Positions 26,366-35,295 of a DNA stretch of 64,000 nucleotides are shown here, in pieces. The notes under the pieces were generated by a model, which saw only the letters and a program-made list of their open reading frames with translations, was not told the origin of the DNA and did not search any database. The DNA is from Sphingomonas sp. TREG-RG-20F-R18-01. Its GTDB lineage: Bacteria > Pseudomonadota > Alphaproteobacteria > Sphingomonadales > Sphingomonadaceae. The stretch is from NCBI RefSeq assembly GCF_022662475.1, contig NZ_JAKNQQ010000002.1, forward strand, positions 1 through 64,000. The letters are read 5' to 3'. Within the stretch, counting starts at the first letter, position 1; every line of letters starts with the position of its first letter. Both the position numbers and the translations under genes were made by a program.

Positions 26366-27112
26366 ATGACCGATTCAGCGCTGCGCATCCGGGGGCTTGC
26401 GAAGAGCTTCGACAAGCCCGTCATCCAGGGTCTCGACCTCGATATCGCGGCGGGGCAGTTGTACGCGCTGCTCGGGCCCAACGGCGCGGGCAAGACGACG
26501 ACCTTGCGGATGGTCGCGGGACTGGCCATGCCCGATGCGGGGACGATCGAGATCTTCGGGATCGACACACGGCGCAATCCGCTCGGCGCCAAGGCGATCA
26601 CCGCGTGGCTGCCCGACGAGGCGATGCTGTACGACAAGCTCACCCCGCTCGAATATCTCGCCTTCGTCGCGGGGCTGTGGCGGATGGACCCAGCCCATGC
26701 CGCCGCCGAAGCCGACCGGCTGCTCCACTGGCTCGACCTGTGGGAGCAGCGCGATACGCGCTGCGAGGGGTTCTCGCGCGGGATGAAGCAGAAGGTCGCG
26801 CTCGCAGGCGCGCTGATCCACGATCCGCGGCTGCTGATCCTCGACGAACCGCTGACCGGGCTCGACGCGAGCATGGCGCGCCTGGTCAAGGATGCGCTGC
26901 GCGCGCAGGTCGATGCGGGCAAGACCGTGATCGTCACCACGCATATCCTGGAGGTCGCCGAGCGGCTGGCGGACCGGATCGGGATCATCGCGGGCGGGCG
27001 GCTGCTGGCGGAAGGCACGCTGCAGGACCTGCGCGACCGTGCCGGGACCGAGGGCATGACGCTGGAGGACACGTTCATCCGCCTGACCAGCGCGCCCGCG
27101 GTCGCCGCATGA
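26366..27112 (+). CDS. ABC transporter ATP-binding protein
   Basis: A 248-residue ATPase with Walker A GPNGAGKTTT (about residues 38-47), signature FSRGMKQK (in place of LSGGQ, about 139-146), Walker B LLILDEPLTGLD (about 158-169) and switch His in VTTH. The pattern is of CcmA/NatA-type exporters. The stop overlaps the permease start (ATGA). Divergent from ybgC across about 95 bp. Substrate unknown. Confidence 0.93.
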   Translation: MTDSALRIRGLAKSFDKPVIQGLDLDIAAGQLYALLGPNGAGKTTTLRMVAGLAMPDAGTIEIFGIDTRRNPLGAKAITAWLPDEAMLYDKLTPLEYLAFVAGLWRMDPAHAAAEADRLLHWLDLWEQRDTRCEGFSRGMKQKVALAGALIHDPRLLILDEPLTGLDASMARLVKDALRAQVDAGKTVIVTTHILEVAERLADRIGIIAGGRLLAEGTLQDLRDRAGTEGMTLEDTFIRLTSAPAVAA

Positions 27113-28557
27113 GCCTCGCGCGCCCGGCGAGCTTCACTTGGCTCGCGCTGCACGAACTGCGGCTGGCGTTTCGCGCGCGGCCGCGGCGGGGCGTGGCGCG
27201 CTGGATCGGCTATCTGCTGCTCGCCGCCTGGTGCCTGATCGGGGTCGCGCTCGCCTGGGGGTTGCGCGACCAGCCGATCCCGATCCCGCCCGCCGCGATG
27301 ACCGGTCTGCTCGCGATCTGCCTGCTCGCGCTCAGCTTCATGACCGCGCAGGCGATGATCGGCAGCCAGCGGACGCTGTACCAGAGCGGCGATTTGCAAC
27401 TGCTGCTGTCCGCGCCGATCCCGGGGCGGACGGTGCTGCTCGCCAAGCTGCTCGGGATCGTCGCGACGATCGCGCTGACCTATGCGGTGCTGGTGCTGCC
27501 GATCGTCGTGCCGGTCGCGGTGCTGGGGCATCCGCGGCTGTTCGGGCTGGTCGCGGTGCTGGTGGCGCTGGCACTGGTCGCGGCGTCGCTCGGGCTCGGG
27601 CTGACCCTGCTGATCGCGACGTCGGTCGGCCCGCGCGCCGCGCGCACCGTCGGACAGATCGCCGCGGCGGTGCTGGGCGGGTCGCTGTTCCTCGCGACGC
27701 AGCTGATGCCGCGCAGCGCGAGCGGCCGCAGCACCTTCGTCGCGCTGTTCGAGCGGCTCCAGGCAGCGGGGATCGGCACGACGGGGATCAGCGGTCTCCC
27801 GGCGCGCGCGGCGTTCGGCGATCCGCTCGCGATCGCGCTGGTGCTCGGCGCCGGTCTCGTCCTGTTCGCGGGCGCGGGGGTGACGCTCGAACGGTCGTTC
27901 CTGGCGGGGTATCTCGACGGCGAGATCAAGCTGTCGCGCACCCGCCCCACCGGGCGCGCGAGCGGACGGTTGTTCCACGCCGGCCTGACCCGCACGGTCT
28001 TCGCCAAGGAATGGAAACTGCTCGCGCGCGACCCCGCGCTCGCCTTCCAGATCGTGCTGCGGCTGATCTATCTCGCGCCGCTGGTGCTCGGGCTGATCGG
28101 CAATCGCCACGCGGTGCCGATCCCCGCCGCGCTCGCCTTTGCGAGCGTATTGATCGCGAGCCAGCTGGTCGGCAGTTTCGCCTGGCTGACCGTCTCGGCC
28201 GAGGACGCGCCCGACCTGCTCCAGGTCGCCCCGGTCGCGCGCGACGCGGTCGACAATGCCAAGCTGCTCGCCGCCTTCGCGATGGCCGCGCCGTTCGTGC
28301 TGGTCCTGCCGATCGTGCTGTCGCTGCAGACACCGGTCGGCGCGGTGATCACGCTGGCGATGACGGTGCTGGGCGGCGGCTCCGCCGGCTATGTCGAGCT
28401 CAAGCTCGGCAAGCCGGGCAAGCGCGGCGCGTTCAACAAGCGCCGGTCGGGATCGATCGTGGCGGGGATCCTGTCGCTGCTGATCGCTTTGGTGTTCGGC
28501 GGCGGCGCGGCGGCGCTGGTGTTCCTGGTGGGCGGGGGGATGGCGACGCTGCGATGA
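27109..28557 (+). CDS. ABC transporter permease
   Basis: A 482-residue membrane protein with about 10-12 hydrophobic helices, coupled to the ATPase by a four-base overlap. The sequence LALHELRLAFRARPR at the start and AKEWKLLARDPALAFQI in the middle, each followed by helices, suggest an internal duplication of the ABC-2-like fold. Probably exports a hydrophobic or peptide substrate; no substrate-linked gene is adjacent. Confidence 0.85.
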   Translation: MSLARPASFTWLALHELRLAFRARPRRGVARWIGYLLLAAWCLIGVALAWGLRDQPIPIPPAAMTGLLAICLLALSFMTAQAMIGSQRTLYQSGDLQLLLSAPIPGRTVLLAKLLGIVATIALTYAVLVLPIVVPVAVLGHPRLFGLVAVLVALALVAASLGLGLTLLIATSVGPRAARTVGQIAAAVLGGSLFLATQLMPRSASGRSTFVALFERLQAAGIGTTGISGLPARAAFGDPLAIALVLGAGLVLFAGAGVTLERSFLAGYLDGEIKLSRTRPTGRASGRLFHAGLTRTVFAKEWKLLARDPALAFQIVLRLIYLAPLVLGLIGNRHAVPIPAALAFASVLIASQLVGSFAWLTVSAEDAPDLLQVAPVARDAVDNAKLLAAFAMAAPFVLVLPIVLSLQTPVGAVITLAMTVLGGGSAGYVELKLGKPGKRGAFNKRRSGSIVAGILSLLIALVFGGGAAALVFLVGGGMATLR

Positions 28558-28590
28558 TCCCGCGCGCGGCGCGGCGGTTGCCCGGCGGCG

Positions 28591-28923
28591 TCAGTCCGCG
28601 TTGTCGAACGTCCTGACCTCGATCGCCTGTTCATCGAAGCCATCGAGCAAGCGCGCGTTGATCCCCATCTTCCCGAAATCCTCCCCGAGCGACTGCCAAT
28701 GGGTTCCGCAGCCGCACACCGGGCAATGATGGATGCCGATCATCCGGTCGCCCCAGACATAGGCGGTCGTTTCCCCCGTGATGCGGACCTGGTCGGGCGG
28801 GAAATAGGCGACGCGCCAGGCGAGCCGACGGCACAGCGAACAGGTGCACGCCGCGACCCACGCCGGCGCATGCGGCAGTTCCACCCGCACGTTTCCACAA
28901 TGGCAGCTTCCCTGGACGACCAT
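28591..28923 (-). CDS. GFA family (CENP-V/GFA) zinc protein
   Basis: A 110-residue zinc protein with the family Cys pattern: CHCG (residues 7-10), CTCSLC (26-31) and CPVCGC near residue 67. Members related to glutathione-dependent formaldehyde-activating enzyme bind one or two zinc ions; most stand-alone bacterial forms have no proven reaction. Convergent with the ABC permease (33-bp gap). Start at 28923 gives the expected MVVQGSCHCGNV N-terminus; the ribosome binding site is weak. Confidence 0.87.
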   Translation of the reverse strand: MVVQGSCHCGNVRVELPHAPAWVAACTCSLCRRLAWRVAYFPPDQVRITGETTAYVWGDRMIGIHHCPVCGCGTHWQSLGEDFGKMGINARLLDGFDEQAIEVRTFDNAD

Positions 28924-29565
28924 GCCGCCATTTTACACGCAGCGCCGGACGGGCCGCAAGCGGTGCTCAGACGGTTGGTGACGGATCGCGCGCGCGATGA
29001 TCCCGGGTTTTGGTGGCCGATCTCGGGCGGGGCGCGGCCCTTGGCGGAGCTGACGGTGGCGGGGGGCGGAATGTCTTTTAGCCCACGCGCCATTCCCGCG
29101 GCGGCAAGTCCTCCGCAAAAGTCGCTCGGCGCCCGGCCGTCACCCCGGCGCAGGCCGGGGCCGTAGGGTTCCCCGGGCGTGCCGGAGCGATCGAGCGCCG
29201 GATCGCCGGCCGGGGCTGGCCAACCGGGCGGCCCCGGCCTGCGCCGGGGTGACGGGGGGGGCAGCGCGACCTGCGCAGTGATCGCGCCTGGGCGGGACTC
29301 CATTGGCCCGGTCCTTCCCGTACTGCGCCGTCCGCCAGTATGGATCCCCGCCGGCGCGGGGATGACGGAAAAGGGGGCGTGTGACGCTGTGATGCTTGCA
29401 ACCGACGCGTCAGGTTGAACGGCGAGAGTTGGTCGATTGCGGTCGGCGCGTTCTGGGACTTTGCTGACATACCTATCTGCCCATTCGAACGACGGCTTTC
29501 GCCACGAGCGGACGAAGCCGGCCATGCGAAGAGGAGGCTTTGGAGCCTTATGCTCGCACGCGTTC
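28924..29565. other. Gene-free stretch with hairpin repeats
   Basis: A 642-bp gap between the GFA gene and the histidine kinase gene. Most of 29139-29368 is hairpin repeat. The remaining parts (28924-29138 and about 29370-29565) show no gene with a ribosome binding site and no tRNA-like fold. It also marks the left limit of the region lacking CCCCGGC repeats. Confidence 0.6.
29139..29253. repeat. Perfect 24-bp inverted repeat, CCCCGGCGCAGGCCGGGG family
   Basis: The left arm (29139-29162) and right arm (29230-29253) are exact reverse complements, about 67 bp apart, with a GC-rich loop that has its own short stems. A related single stem lies at 29345-29365 (ATCCCCGCCGGCGCGGGGAT). Confidence 0.9.
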
Positions 29566-31920
29566 TCATTGCTTCTTTTGCTGCCACGCGATCGCCTTGC
29601 GCAGAACGCGGGACAGCTGCTCGACCGAGTACGGCTTATGGAGCAGCTCGAACCCGTGATTGCCGTTCTGGGCCAGCACGTGACTGTAGCCGCTGGTAAG
29701 GATCACGGGAATAGTAGGGTAGAGCCTGCGGATTTGTTGGCCCAACTCCAACCCACTGGTTCCCGGCATGACCACGTCTGAGAAGACGATGTGGAACCGG
29801 GTGCAATCCTTTTCCAGTTCGACCAGCGCTTGGGTTGCGTCGCTTGCGAAGACACTTTCGTAGCCAAGCTCGCTCAGCGCCTGCGTTGCGAACTCGCCTA
29901 CCGCTTTGTTGTCTTCGACGACAAGGACGCAAACACCTTTGCCGTCGACGGTTGCGGGGACGTCCGGCACGATATCCGGTTGCGGCTCGGCATCAAGCAC
30001 ACGCGGCATGTATAGCGTGAAAGTCGTGCCATGCCCCATTTGGCTATCGACACGGATATCGCCTTCAGACTGCTTTGCGAAACCAAACACTTGGCTCAAG
30101 CCAAGGCCGGTTCCCTGCCCAAGCTGCTTCGTCGTGAAGAAGGGTTCAAAGATGCGCGCGATCTCGTCGTCGGCTATGCCAGTGCCCGTATCGGTGATCG
30201 CCACGGCCACGAAATCGCCGGCGATCGGCGGATGCGTTCGAAGCGCCGGGATGCCGGATACGGGGCCGATCGCGATCGACAACCGGCCTTCGCCATCCAT
30301 CGCATCACGTGCATTGATCGCCATGTTGACGATTGCTGTGTCGAACTGGCTGCGATCGGCGAGTACCATGCACGGTTCCGGGGGAGCGAGCGTTTCCAGG
30401 ACGATCCGCGAGCCGGTCAGCGTGCGCACCATAGACGCTACGTCAAGGATGCTGGCGCCAGCGTCGAACACCTCCGGCTTGAGTGCCTGGCGCCGGGCGA
30501 AGGCCAGTAGCTGCCCGGTCAGCGCCGCCGCGCGGTCAGCAGTTTCGCCGATCGCGTCGATATATCGCTCACGTCGTTCGGCGGGGAGGTCGGGCCGGCG
30601 CAGCAAGTCGACCGAGCCTCGAATAACGGTCAGCAGATTGTTGAAGTCGTGCGCGACGCCGCCGGTCAGCTGCCCGACCGCCTCCATTTTCTGAGCCTGC
30701 CTCAGCGCATCCTCGGCCAATTCCAGATCGGCCCCACGCTGCCGTTCGGCGGTCACGTCGCGCGCACTCGAATAAAGCTTTCCATTGTACGGAACGGCAA
30801 CCCAGGACAGCCACCGCCAATTGCCCGATGTCGTGCGATAGCGGTTCTCGAACTTGAGCAGGGGATTGCCATCGGCGAACCTCGCAAATTCCTGGTCGCT
30901 GCTGCCCATATCCTCTGGGTTGACAAAGACGCTGTAATGGACGCCTTCCATTTCCTCCGCGGTCCAGCCGAGCATTTGTTCCCACGCAGGATTAACGCGC
31001 TCGAAAAGACCCGTCTTCAAATGGATGACCGACAGCAGTTCGGAACTGACAGACCATGTCAGCGCCCGTTCGCCGACGCGCTCGACCACCTGACGTTCTA
31101 AATCGGCATTTAACTCGCGGAGCCGTGCCTCGCTCGCACGGCGTCCATCATCGGCGGCGATGCGCTCGCTAATGTCGAGGAAGGTGCAGATAGCACCGTC
31201 GATCCTGCCCTGCCGAATGATCGGGATCGCCCAATATTCCACCGGCAACGGCTCACCATCGATCGGGAAAAACAGTTCATCGCTGACATGCGCGCGGGTG
31301 CCAACCCGCGCGCAGATGTAAATCGGACACTCGGTTTTTTCGTAGTCGCGTCCGTCGCGGTGGCTGTGGTGGATAACGTCGTGCAGCTTGCGGCCGACCG
31401 CATCCTCCTTGCGCGCGAACCCCATCATGCGCAGGAAGGCGGCGTTGCAATCGGTGGTCACGCCATCGCGGTCGACGGCATAGAAACCCTCCGCCATCGA
31501 ATCGAACAGGAGTCGCGTGCTAGCCTCGGCCTCGCGCAATGCTTCCGCCGCCAAGCGCTGTTCAGTGCGGTCGCGAAGTACTTTAACGAAGCCAATGACG
31601 GTGCCGGCGTCATCGCGCAAAGGCGTCATTTCGCCATTTGCCCAGAACCGTTCCCCATCCTTGCGGATGTGCCAGCGTTCATCGTTACCTGCTCCCCGTT
31701 CGAGAGCGCATTGCATTTCAATCTCGGGCCGGTCGGCGGCGATATCTTCCGGGGTGAAGATGCGATCGATTCGCTGGCCGATCATGTCCGACTCAAGCCA
31801 GCCGAAGATTCGGCGTGCCCCCTCGTTCCAGGTCGTCACGCGGCCTTCGGTGTCGGTCGCGACGATCGAGAAATCGGTCGCGCTGTCGATGATCCAGCGA
31901 TTGATAGCTGCGTCTTGCAT
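29566..31920 (-). CDS. Hybrid sensor histidine kinase with three PAS domains and a receiver
   Basis: A 784-residue cytosolic kinase with no transmembrane helix. Order: PAS (about 8-120), PAS (135-252), PAS (290-395), HisKA with phospho-acceptor H424 (GGVAHDFNNLL), HATPase (about 530-640; NMAINARDAM, DTGTGIADD, GTGLGLSQV) and C-terminal receiver (about 670-784) with phospho-acceptor D715 (IVFSDVVMPG). GGGGGAAAG precedes the ATG at 31920. No cognate regulator is adjacent, so phosphotransfer to the fused receiver and then a remote target is likely. Signal unknown. Confidence 0.93.
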   Translation of the reverse strand: MQDAAINRWIIDSATDFSIVATDTEGRVTTWNEGARRIFGWLESDMIGQRIDRIFTPEDIAADRPEIEMQCALERGAGNDERWHIRKDGERFWANGEMTPLRDDAGTVIGFVKVLRDRTEQRLAAEALREAEASTRLLFDSMAEGFYAVDRDGVTTDCNAAFLRMMGFARKEDAVGRKLHDVIHHSHRDGRDYEKTECPIYICARVGTRAHVSDELFFPIDGEPLPVEYWAIPIIRQGRIDGAICTFLDISERIAADDGRRASEARLRELNADLERQVVERVGERALTWSVSSELLSVIHLKTGLFERVNPAWEQMLGWTAEEMEGVHYSVFVNPEDMGSSDQEFARFADGNPLLKFENRYRTTSGNWRWLSWVAVPYNGKLYSSARDVTAERQRGADLELAEDALRQAQKMEAVGQLTGGVAHDFNNLLTVIRGSVDLLRRPDLPAERRERYIDAIGETADRAAALTGQLLAFARRQALKPEVFDAGASILDVASMVRTLTGSRIVLETLAPPEPCMVLADRSQFDTAIVNMAINARDAMDGEGRLSIAIGPVSGIPALRTHPPIAGDFVAVAITDTGTGIADDEIARIFEPFFTTKQLGQGTGLGLSQVFGFAKQSEGDIRVDSQMGHGTTFTLYMPRVLDAEPQPDIVPDVPATVDGKGVCVLVVEDNKAVGEFATQALSELGYESVFASDATQALVELEKDCTRFHIVFSDVVMPGTSGLELGQQIRRLYPTIPVILTSGYSHVLAQNGNHGFELLHKPYSVEQLSRVLRKAIAWQQKKQ

Positions 31921-31954
31921 CTTTCCCCCACGACGTGATCGCCACGCTACGGAT

Positions 31955-32911
31955 TTACCCTGGATTTGTCCCGCGTCGCAGTTCGACCGGCGGCAAGCCG
32001 ACGATATCGTAAGTCGCCGAGGCGATACCGATGTTGGCCTCGTCGAGTGCGGCAATGATCTGCCGGCTCATCGCGTCCTTGATGGCACGGATCCGGTGGG
32101 TGGTGACGATGAAGCGGACGGTGAGTTCGAGCCAGTTGTCGGTGATGCGGAAAAACACCTTAGGATCGAGATCGATTGGATCGACCCCGAACCGGGTTTC
32201 CATGTCCGCTTTCGCGTCGGCAGCGATGTCGCGTTCGCTGCCGGCGAACGCGCGCGCGGCGTCGAGCAGGATCGCCTCAACTTTGGCGCGATCCGCTTCG
32301 TACGTAATCGGGATCGCCATCTCTTCCCACATGAACGGGAAGTCGCGCGTGTAGTTGAAGACCGGTTCGGAAAAGATTTTGGAATTGCTGACCGTGACGA
32401 TCCGCCCGGTGAACTGCCGACTTTTCACCCACATGGCCGGGTCGGCGCCTTGAACGCTGGGCGGCTGGCCCATCTCCATGATCGTGGTCTGGATGAAGCC
32501 TAGCCGCAGGACATCGCCGCGCACGCCGCCCATCGAGATGCGATCGCCGACGTTGAAGGTACTGCCACGCAGGACCACGAAATAGCCGGCGATCGCGGTC
32601 ACCGGCTGCTGCAACGCGAAAGCAAGCCCCGCGGTCACCAGCCCGAGTGCAGTGGCCAACCGGGTTGGATCGCTGAACCATATCGACAGGAGGCCCAGAA
32701 TCAGAATAACCGCGCTGAGCAGGCTAATGCCTTGCCGCGTCCAGAATTTAGTCTGCAATCCGGCAGTATCGGTATTGCGCAGGATAACGCCCACAAGCCA
32801 CCGGAGGACTCGGCTGACGACGACGACGATCATGACGAAAGCGAGCGAGAGCAGCAGCTTTTGTCCGTTCTCCGGATTTACACCGACCCAGTCAATCCCG
32901 AGAAATCGCAT
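31955..32911 (-). CDS. MscS family mechanosensitive channel (first copy)
   Basis: A 318-residue inner-membrane protein with three helices in the first 115 residues and the MscS pore/beta core (about 90-200): GLVTAGLAFALQQPVTAIAGYFVV is the pore helix and SNSKIFSEPVFNYT the following strand. It releases small solutes during osmotic downshock. Start at 32911 (MRFLGIDWVGVNPENG). Ends 34 bp before the kinase gene and may be cotranscribed with it. Confidence 0.9.
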   Translation of the reverse strand: MRFLGIDWVGVNPENGQKLLLSLAFVMIVVVVSRVLRWLVGVILRNTDTAGLQTKFWTRQGISLLSAVILILGLLSIWFSDPTRLATALGLVTAGLAFALQQPVTAIAGYFVVLRGSTFNVGDRISMGGVRGDVLRLGFIQTTIMEMGQPPSVQGADPAMWVKSRQFTGRIVTVSNSKIFSEPVFNYTRDFPFMWEEMAIPITYEADRAKVEAILLDAARAFAGSERDIAADAKADMETRFGVDPIDLDPKVFFRITDNWLELTVRFIVTTHRIRAIKDAMSRQIIAALDEANIGIASATYDIVGLPPVELRRGTNPG

Positions 32912-33030
32912 TGTACCGCCCCGTTGGCATTGCCGCGTCGCTGACGCGCGCCTGAAAATGCAAGGAGAGGCCGGGTGGCGTACCGCCGCCCGGCCTCCAT
33001 AATGATCCTTAACGGATCATACGCAACCGT

Positions 33031-33213
33031 TCAGAGATCGTCGCCAAGCGCTCCCTTGACGCTGCCCTTTACGTCCTGCGCCGAGCCCTTGAGCTGCTGG
33101 GCCTTGCCCTCGGCCTCCAGTTTCTGGTTGTCGGTCATGTCGCCGATCTCTTCCTTGACCTTGCCGGCAACCTTGTTGCCCGCGGCCTTCATCTTGTCGG
33201 TGAACTCACCCAT
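33031..33213 (-). CDS. CsbD family stress protein
   Basis: A 60-residue soluble, charged, helical protein: FTDKMKAAGNKVAGKVKEEIGDMTDN is the CsbD signature, followed by KLEAEGKAQQLKGSAQDVKG. Members are strongly induced by general stress, osmotic shock or starvation; biochemical role unknown. AAGGAGA sits seven bases before the ATG at 33213, so this start is preferred to the ATG at 33219, which is too close to the ribosome binding site. Neighbours are stress-related too. Confidence 0.9.
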   Translation of the reverse strand: MGEFTDKMKAAGNKVAGKVKEEIGDMTDNQKLEAEGKAQQLKGSAQDVKGSVKGALGDDL

Positions 33214-33258
33214 CGTCATTCTCCTTGGTTGATACGGTTCAGTCGTTCTCGTACTGTG

Positions 33259-33564
33259 CTATCTGACCGCGGGCGCCTTGTTGGCGACGATCGCATCGCG
33301 CTGCTCCTGGCTCATGGCGCTGACGTTCATGTCGGCTGCCTTGATCGCATCAGCTCGGGATTCTCCGCGATCGCGCGCAGCACCGGCCCGATTGTCGAGC
33401 ATCGCGGCTTGATTGCGGAGCTGGTCAGCATTCTGCTCCATCGTGTCCGCGCGATTGTCTGCAGCGTTCTCGACACGTCCGGCGAGCTTGTCGGATGGGC
33501 TCTTGCCGCAGGCGCCGAGCGTCAGCGCGGAGGCAACCAGCCCGAGGATGACGATCTTCTTCAT
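33259..33564 (-). CDS. Small lipoprotein with amphipathic repeats
   Basis: A 101-residue protein with a lipoprotein signal (KKIVILGLVASALTLGAC, Cys at residue 19). The mature part is highly charged and Ala-rich (AADNRADTMEQNADQLRNQAAMLDNRA), probably a long helix or coiled coil. I do not recognise a named family; similar small lipoproteins accompany CsbD in other proteobacteria. It lies 46 bp upstream of csbD on the same strand. Anchored to the outer or inner membrane. Confidence 0.75.
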   Translation of the reverse strand: MKKIVILGLVASALTLGACGKSPSDKLAGRVENAADNRADTMEQNADQLRNQAAMLDNRAGAARDRGESRADAIKAADMNVSAMSQEQRDAIVANKAPAVR

Positions 33565-33795
33565 GGTGATATTTCCCTGTTAATGTGGTGGATCAGTGCG
33601 CGGCGCCGCAACGGATTCCTTGGATCTTGCACGATAACCTTCGCCCTAGGTGGAGCACACCGCTTCATGCAACATGAGTTAAGCTGTCTGGAACGCGCCA
33701 CAAAGATGTGATTGCATCAAGCGATCAGACGCAAATGCCCCAAGACGTGAAATTATTGGCGCGCTAGGAATGCCCCCAACCACAAGGACGCGATC

Positions 33796-35295
33796 ATGGC
33801 CAAACGACCAGACGGGCACAGCTTGATCGGAGTGCGCGAAACTGCCGATCTCGACAACCTTCGTCTGATCGTCTCGGGCTTGCGCGAAGGCGTGATCCTG
33901 CTCGATCCCACCGGCACGATCTTGTGGGCGAACGACGCTGCGTTGGCGATGCACGGAGTGACGACCGTCGACACGCTCGGCCAAGACGCCGCCGGTTATC
34001 GCTCTCGGTTCGCGCTCCGCTATCGCAACGGCCATGTTTTACGGGCCGAAGATTATCCCATCGAACGCGCCGTGGCGGGTGAAACGGTCGTAGATATCGT
34101 CGTCGAAGTGACCGCAGCCAAGGCCGACGGGATGCGGTGGGTGCACCAGATGCGCAGCCTGATCCTCGCTGACCAGCGCGGCGCGATCGAGGGCCTCGTC
34201 CTCATAGTCACCGACATCACCGAGCGCGCCGAAGCCGAGCATCGCTTCCGACAGGCGTTCAACGCCAACCCCGCACCAGCGCTGATCGCGCGGCTGACCG
34301 ATCTAAAGGTCGTCCGCGCCAACCAGGGCTTCCTCGACATGACCGGCTATGCCGCGGACCGTATTGTCGGGCGCACCGTGTACGAGCTCGATCTGTTCAC
34401 CCGCGCCGAGCGCCGCGATCTGGCCCACGAGCGGCTCGCGGCAGGCAACCCTGTCCCGCAGATGGAGACCGAGGTCGACTTGCCCGAAGGCGAAACCAAG
34501 CTCGTGATCGTCGCCGGCCAGCCAATCGGGTTGGAGGACGAGGATTGCATGCTGTTCACCTTCGCCGACCTTGAACCGCGGCGGAAGGCGGAGACGGCGC
34601 TGCGTCATAGCGAGGAGCGGTTCCAGCAGGCGTTCGACCTGGCCCCCGTTGCGATGGTCGTCGCCTCGCTAAAGAACCATGCCTTGCTCGAAGTGAACCA
34701 GGCGTTCCGCACGATGACCGGTCACTCCGAGACGACGCTGGTGGGGCGCAGCCCCGGCGAACTGACGCTGTGGGACACCGCGGTGACGCGGCGGCGAATG
34801 GAAGAGCAGGTCGAGGCGACCGGCAAGCTGCGCAACGAGGATGCGAAGGTGCGCACCAGCACCGGTCAGTTCCTCGACTGCCTAGTTTCGGCGGCGACGA
34901 TCGACCGCGCCGGCGATCGCTGCGTGCTGTGGGTAATCCAGGACATCACCGAGCGGCGTCAGTCGGAACTTGATCTGGTCGCGGCGATCGAGGCGGTGAT
35001 GAGCGACGCCAGCTGGTTTAGCCGCAACGTGGTCGAAAAGCTAGCAAACCTCCGCGCCGACCGGGCGGGTAAGCCACTCAAGGAAACCGCGCAGCTCACC
35101 CGGCGCGAGCGGGAGGTGCTGGGACATCTAGGCCAGGGTCAGGACGACGAAGGGATAGCCGACGCCCTAGGTCTTACGCGCACGACTGTGCGCAATCACG
35201 TGTCGCGGATCTACGGCAAGATCGGCGTCAACAAACGCGGCGCGGCAATCATTTGGGCCCGTGAGCGTGGCATCGGCGGCAAGGGAATTTCATGA
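33796..35295 (+). CDS. PAS domain LuxR-type transcriptional regulator
   Basis: A 499-residue protein with three PAS-like modules (about 18-145, 150-275 and 280-400, each ending in DITER-type linkers) and a C-terminal LuxR helix-turn-helix (about 433-490; LTRREREVLGHLGQGQDD and LTRTTVRNHVSRIYGKIG). It has no receiver domain and no kinase motifs, so the PAS modules must sense a ligand or redox state directly or through a bound cofactor. The stop overlaps the next gene (ATGA), which is unusual for a regulator. Confidence 0.9.
   Translation: MAKRPDGHSLIGVRETADLDNLRLIVSGLREGVILLDPTGTILWANDAALAMHGVTTVDTLGQDAAGYRSRFALRYRNGHVLRAEDYPIERAVAGETVVDIVVEVTAAKADGMRWVHQMRSLILADQRGAIEGLVLIVTDITERAEAEHRFRQAFNANPAPALIARLTDLKVVRANQGFLDMTGYAADRIVGRTVYELDLFTRAERRDLAHERLAAGNPVPQMETEVDLPEGETKLVIVAGQPIGLEDEDCMLFTFADLEPRRKAETALRHSEERFQQAFDLAPVAMVVASLKNHALLEVNQAFRTMTGHSETTLVGRSPGELTLWDTAVTRRRMEEQVEATGKLRNEDAKVRTSTGQFLDCLVSAATIDRAGDRCVLWVIQDITERRQSELDLVAAIEAVMSDASWFSRNVVEKLANLRADRAGKPLKETAQLTRREREVLGHLGQGQDDEGIADALGLTRTTVRNHVSRIYGKIGVNKRGAAIIWARERGIGGKGIS

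Noticed and set aside
28740..29525. 261-codon minus-strand reading over the GFA gene and repeats
   Set aside because: It is a frame shadow of the GFA gene joined to translated hairpin repeat, with no ribosome binding site.
33565..33795. EcfG-type general stress promoters (GGAAC-N16/17-CGTT) before the CsbD, lipoprotein or PAS-LuxR genes
   Set aside because: GGAAC occurs at 33691 but no CGTT follows at the right distance, and no other convincing match was found by eye.
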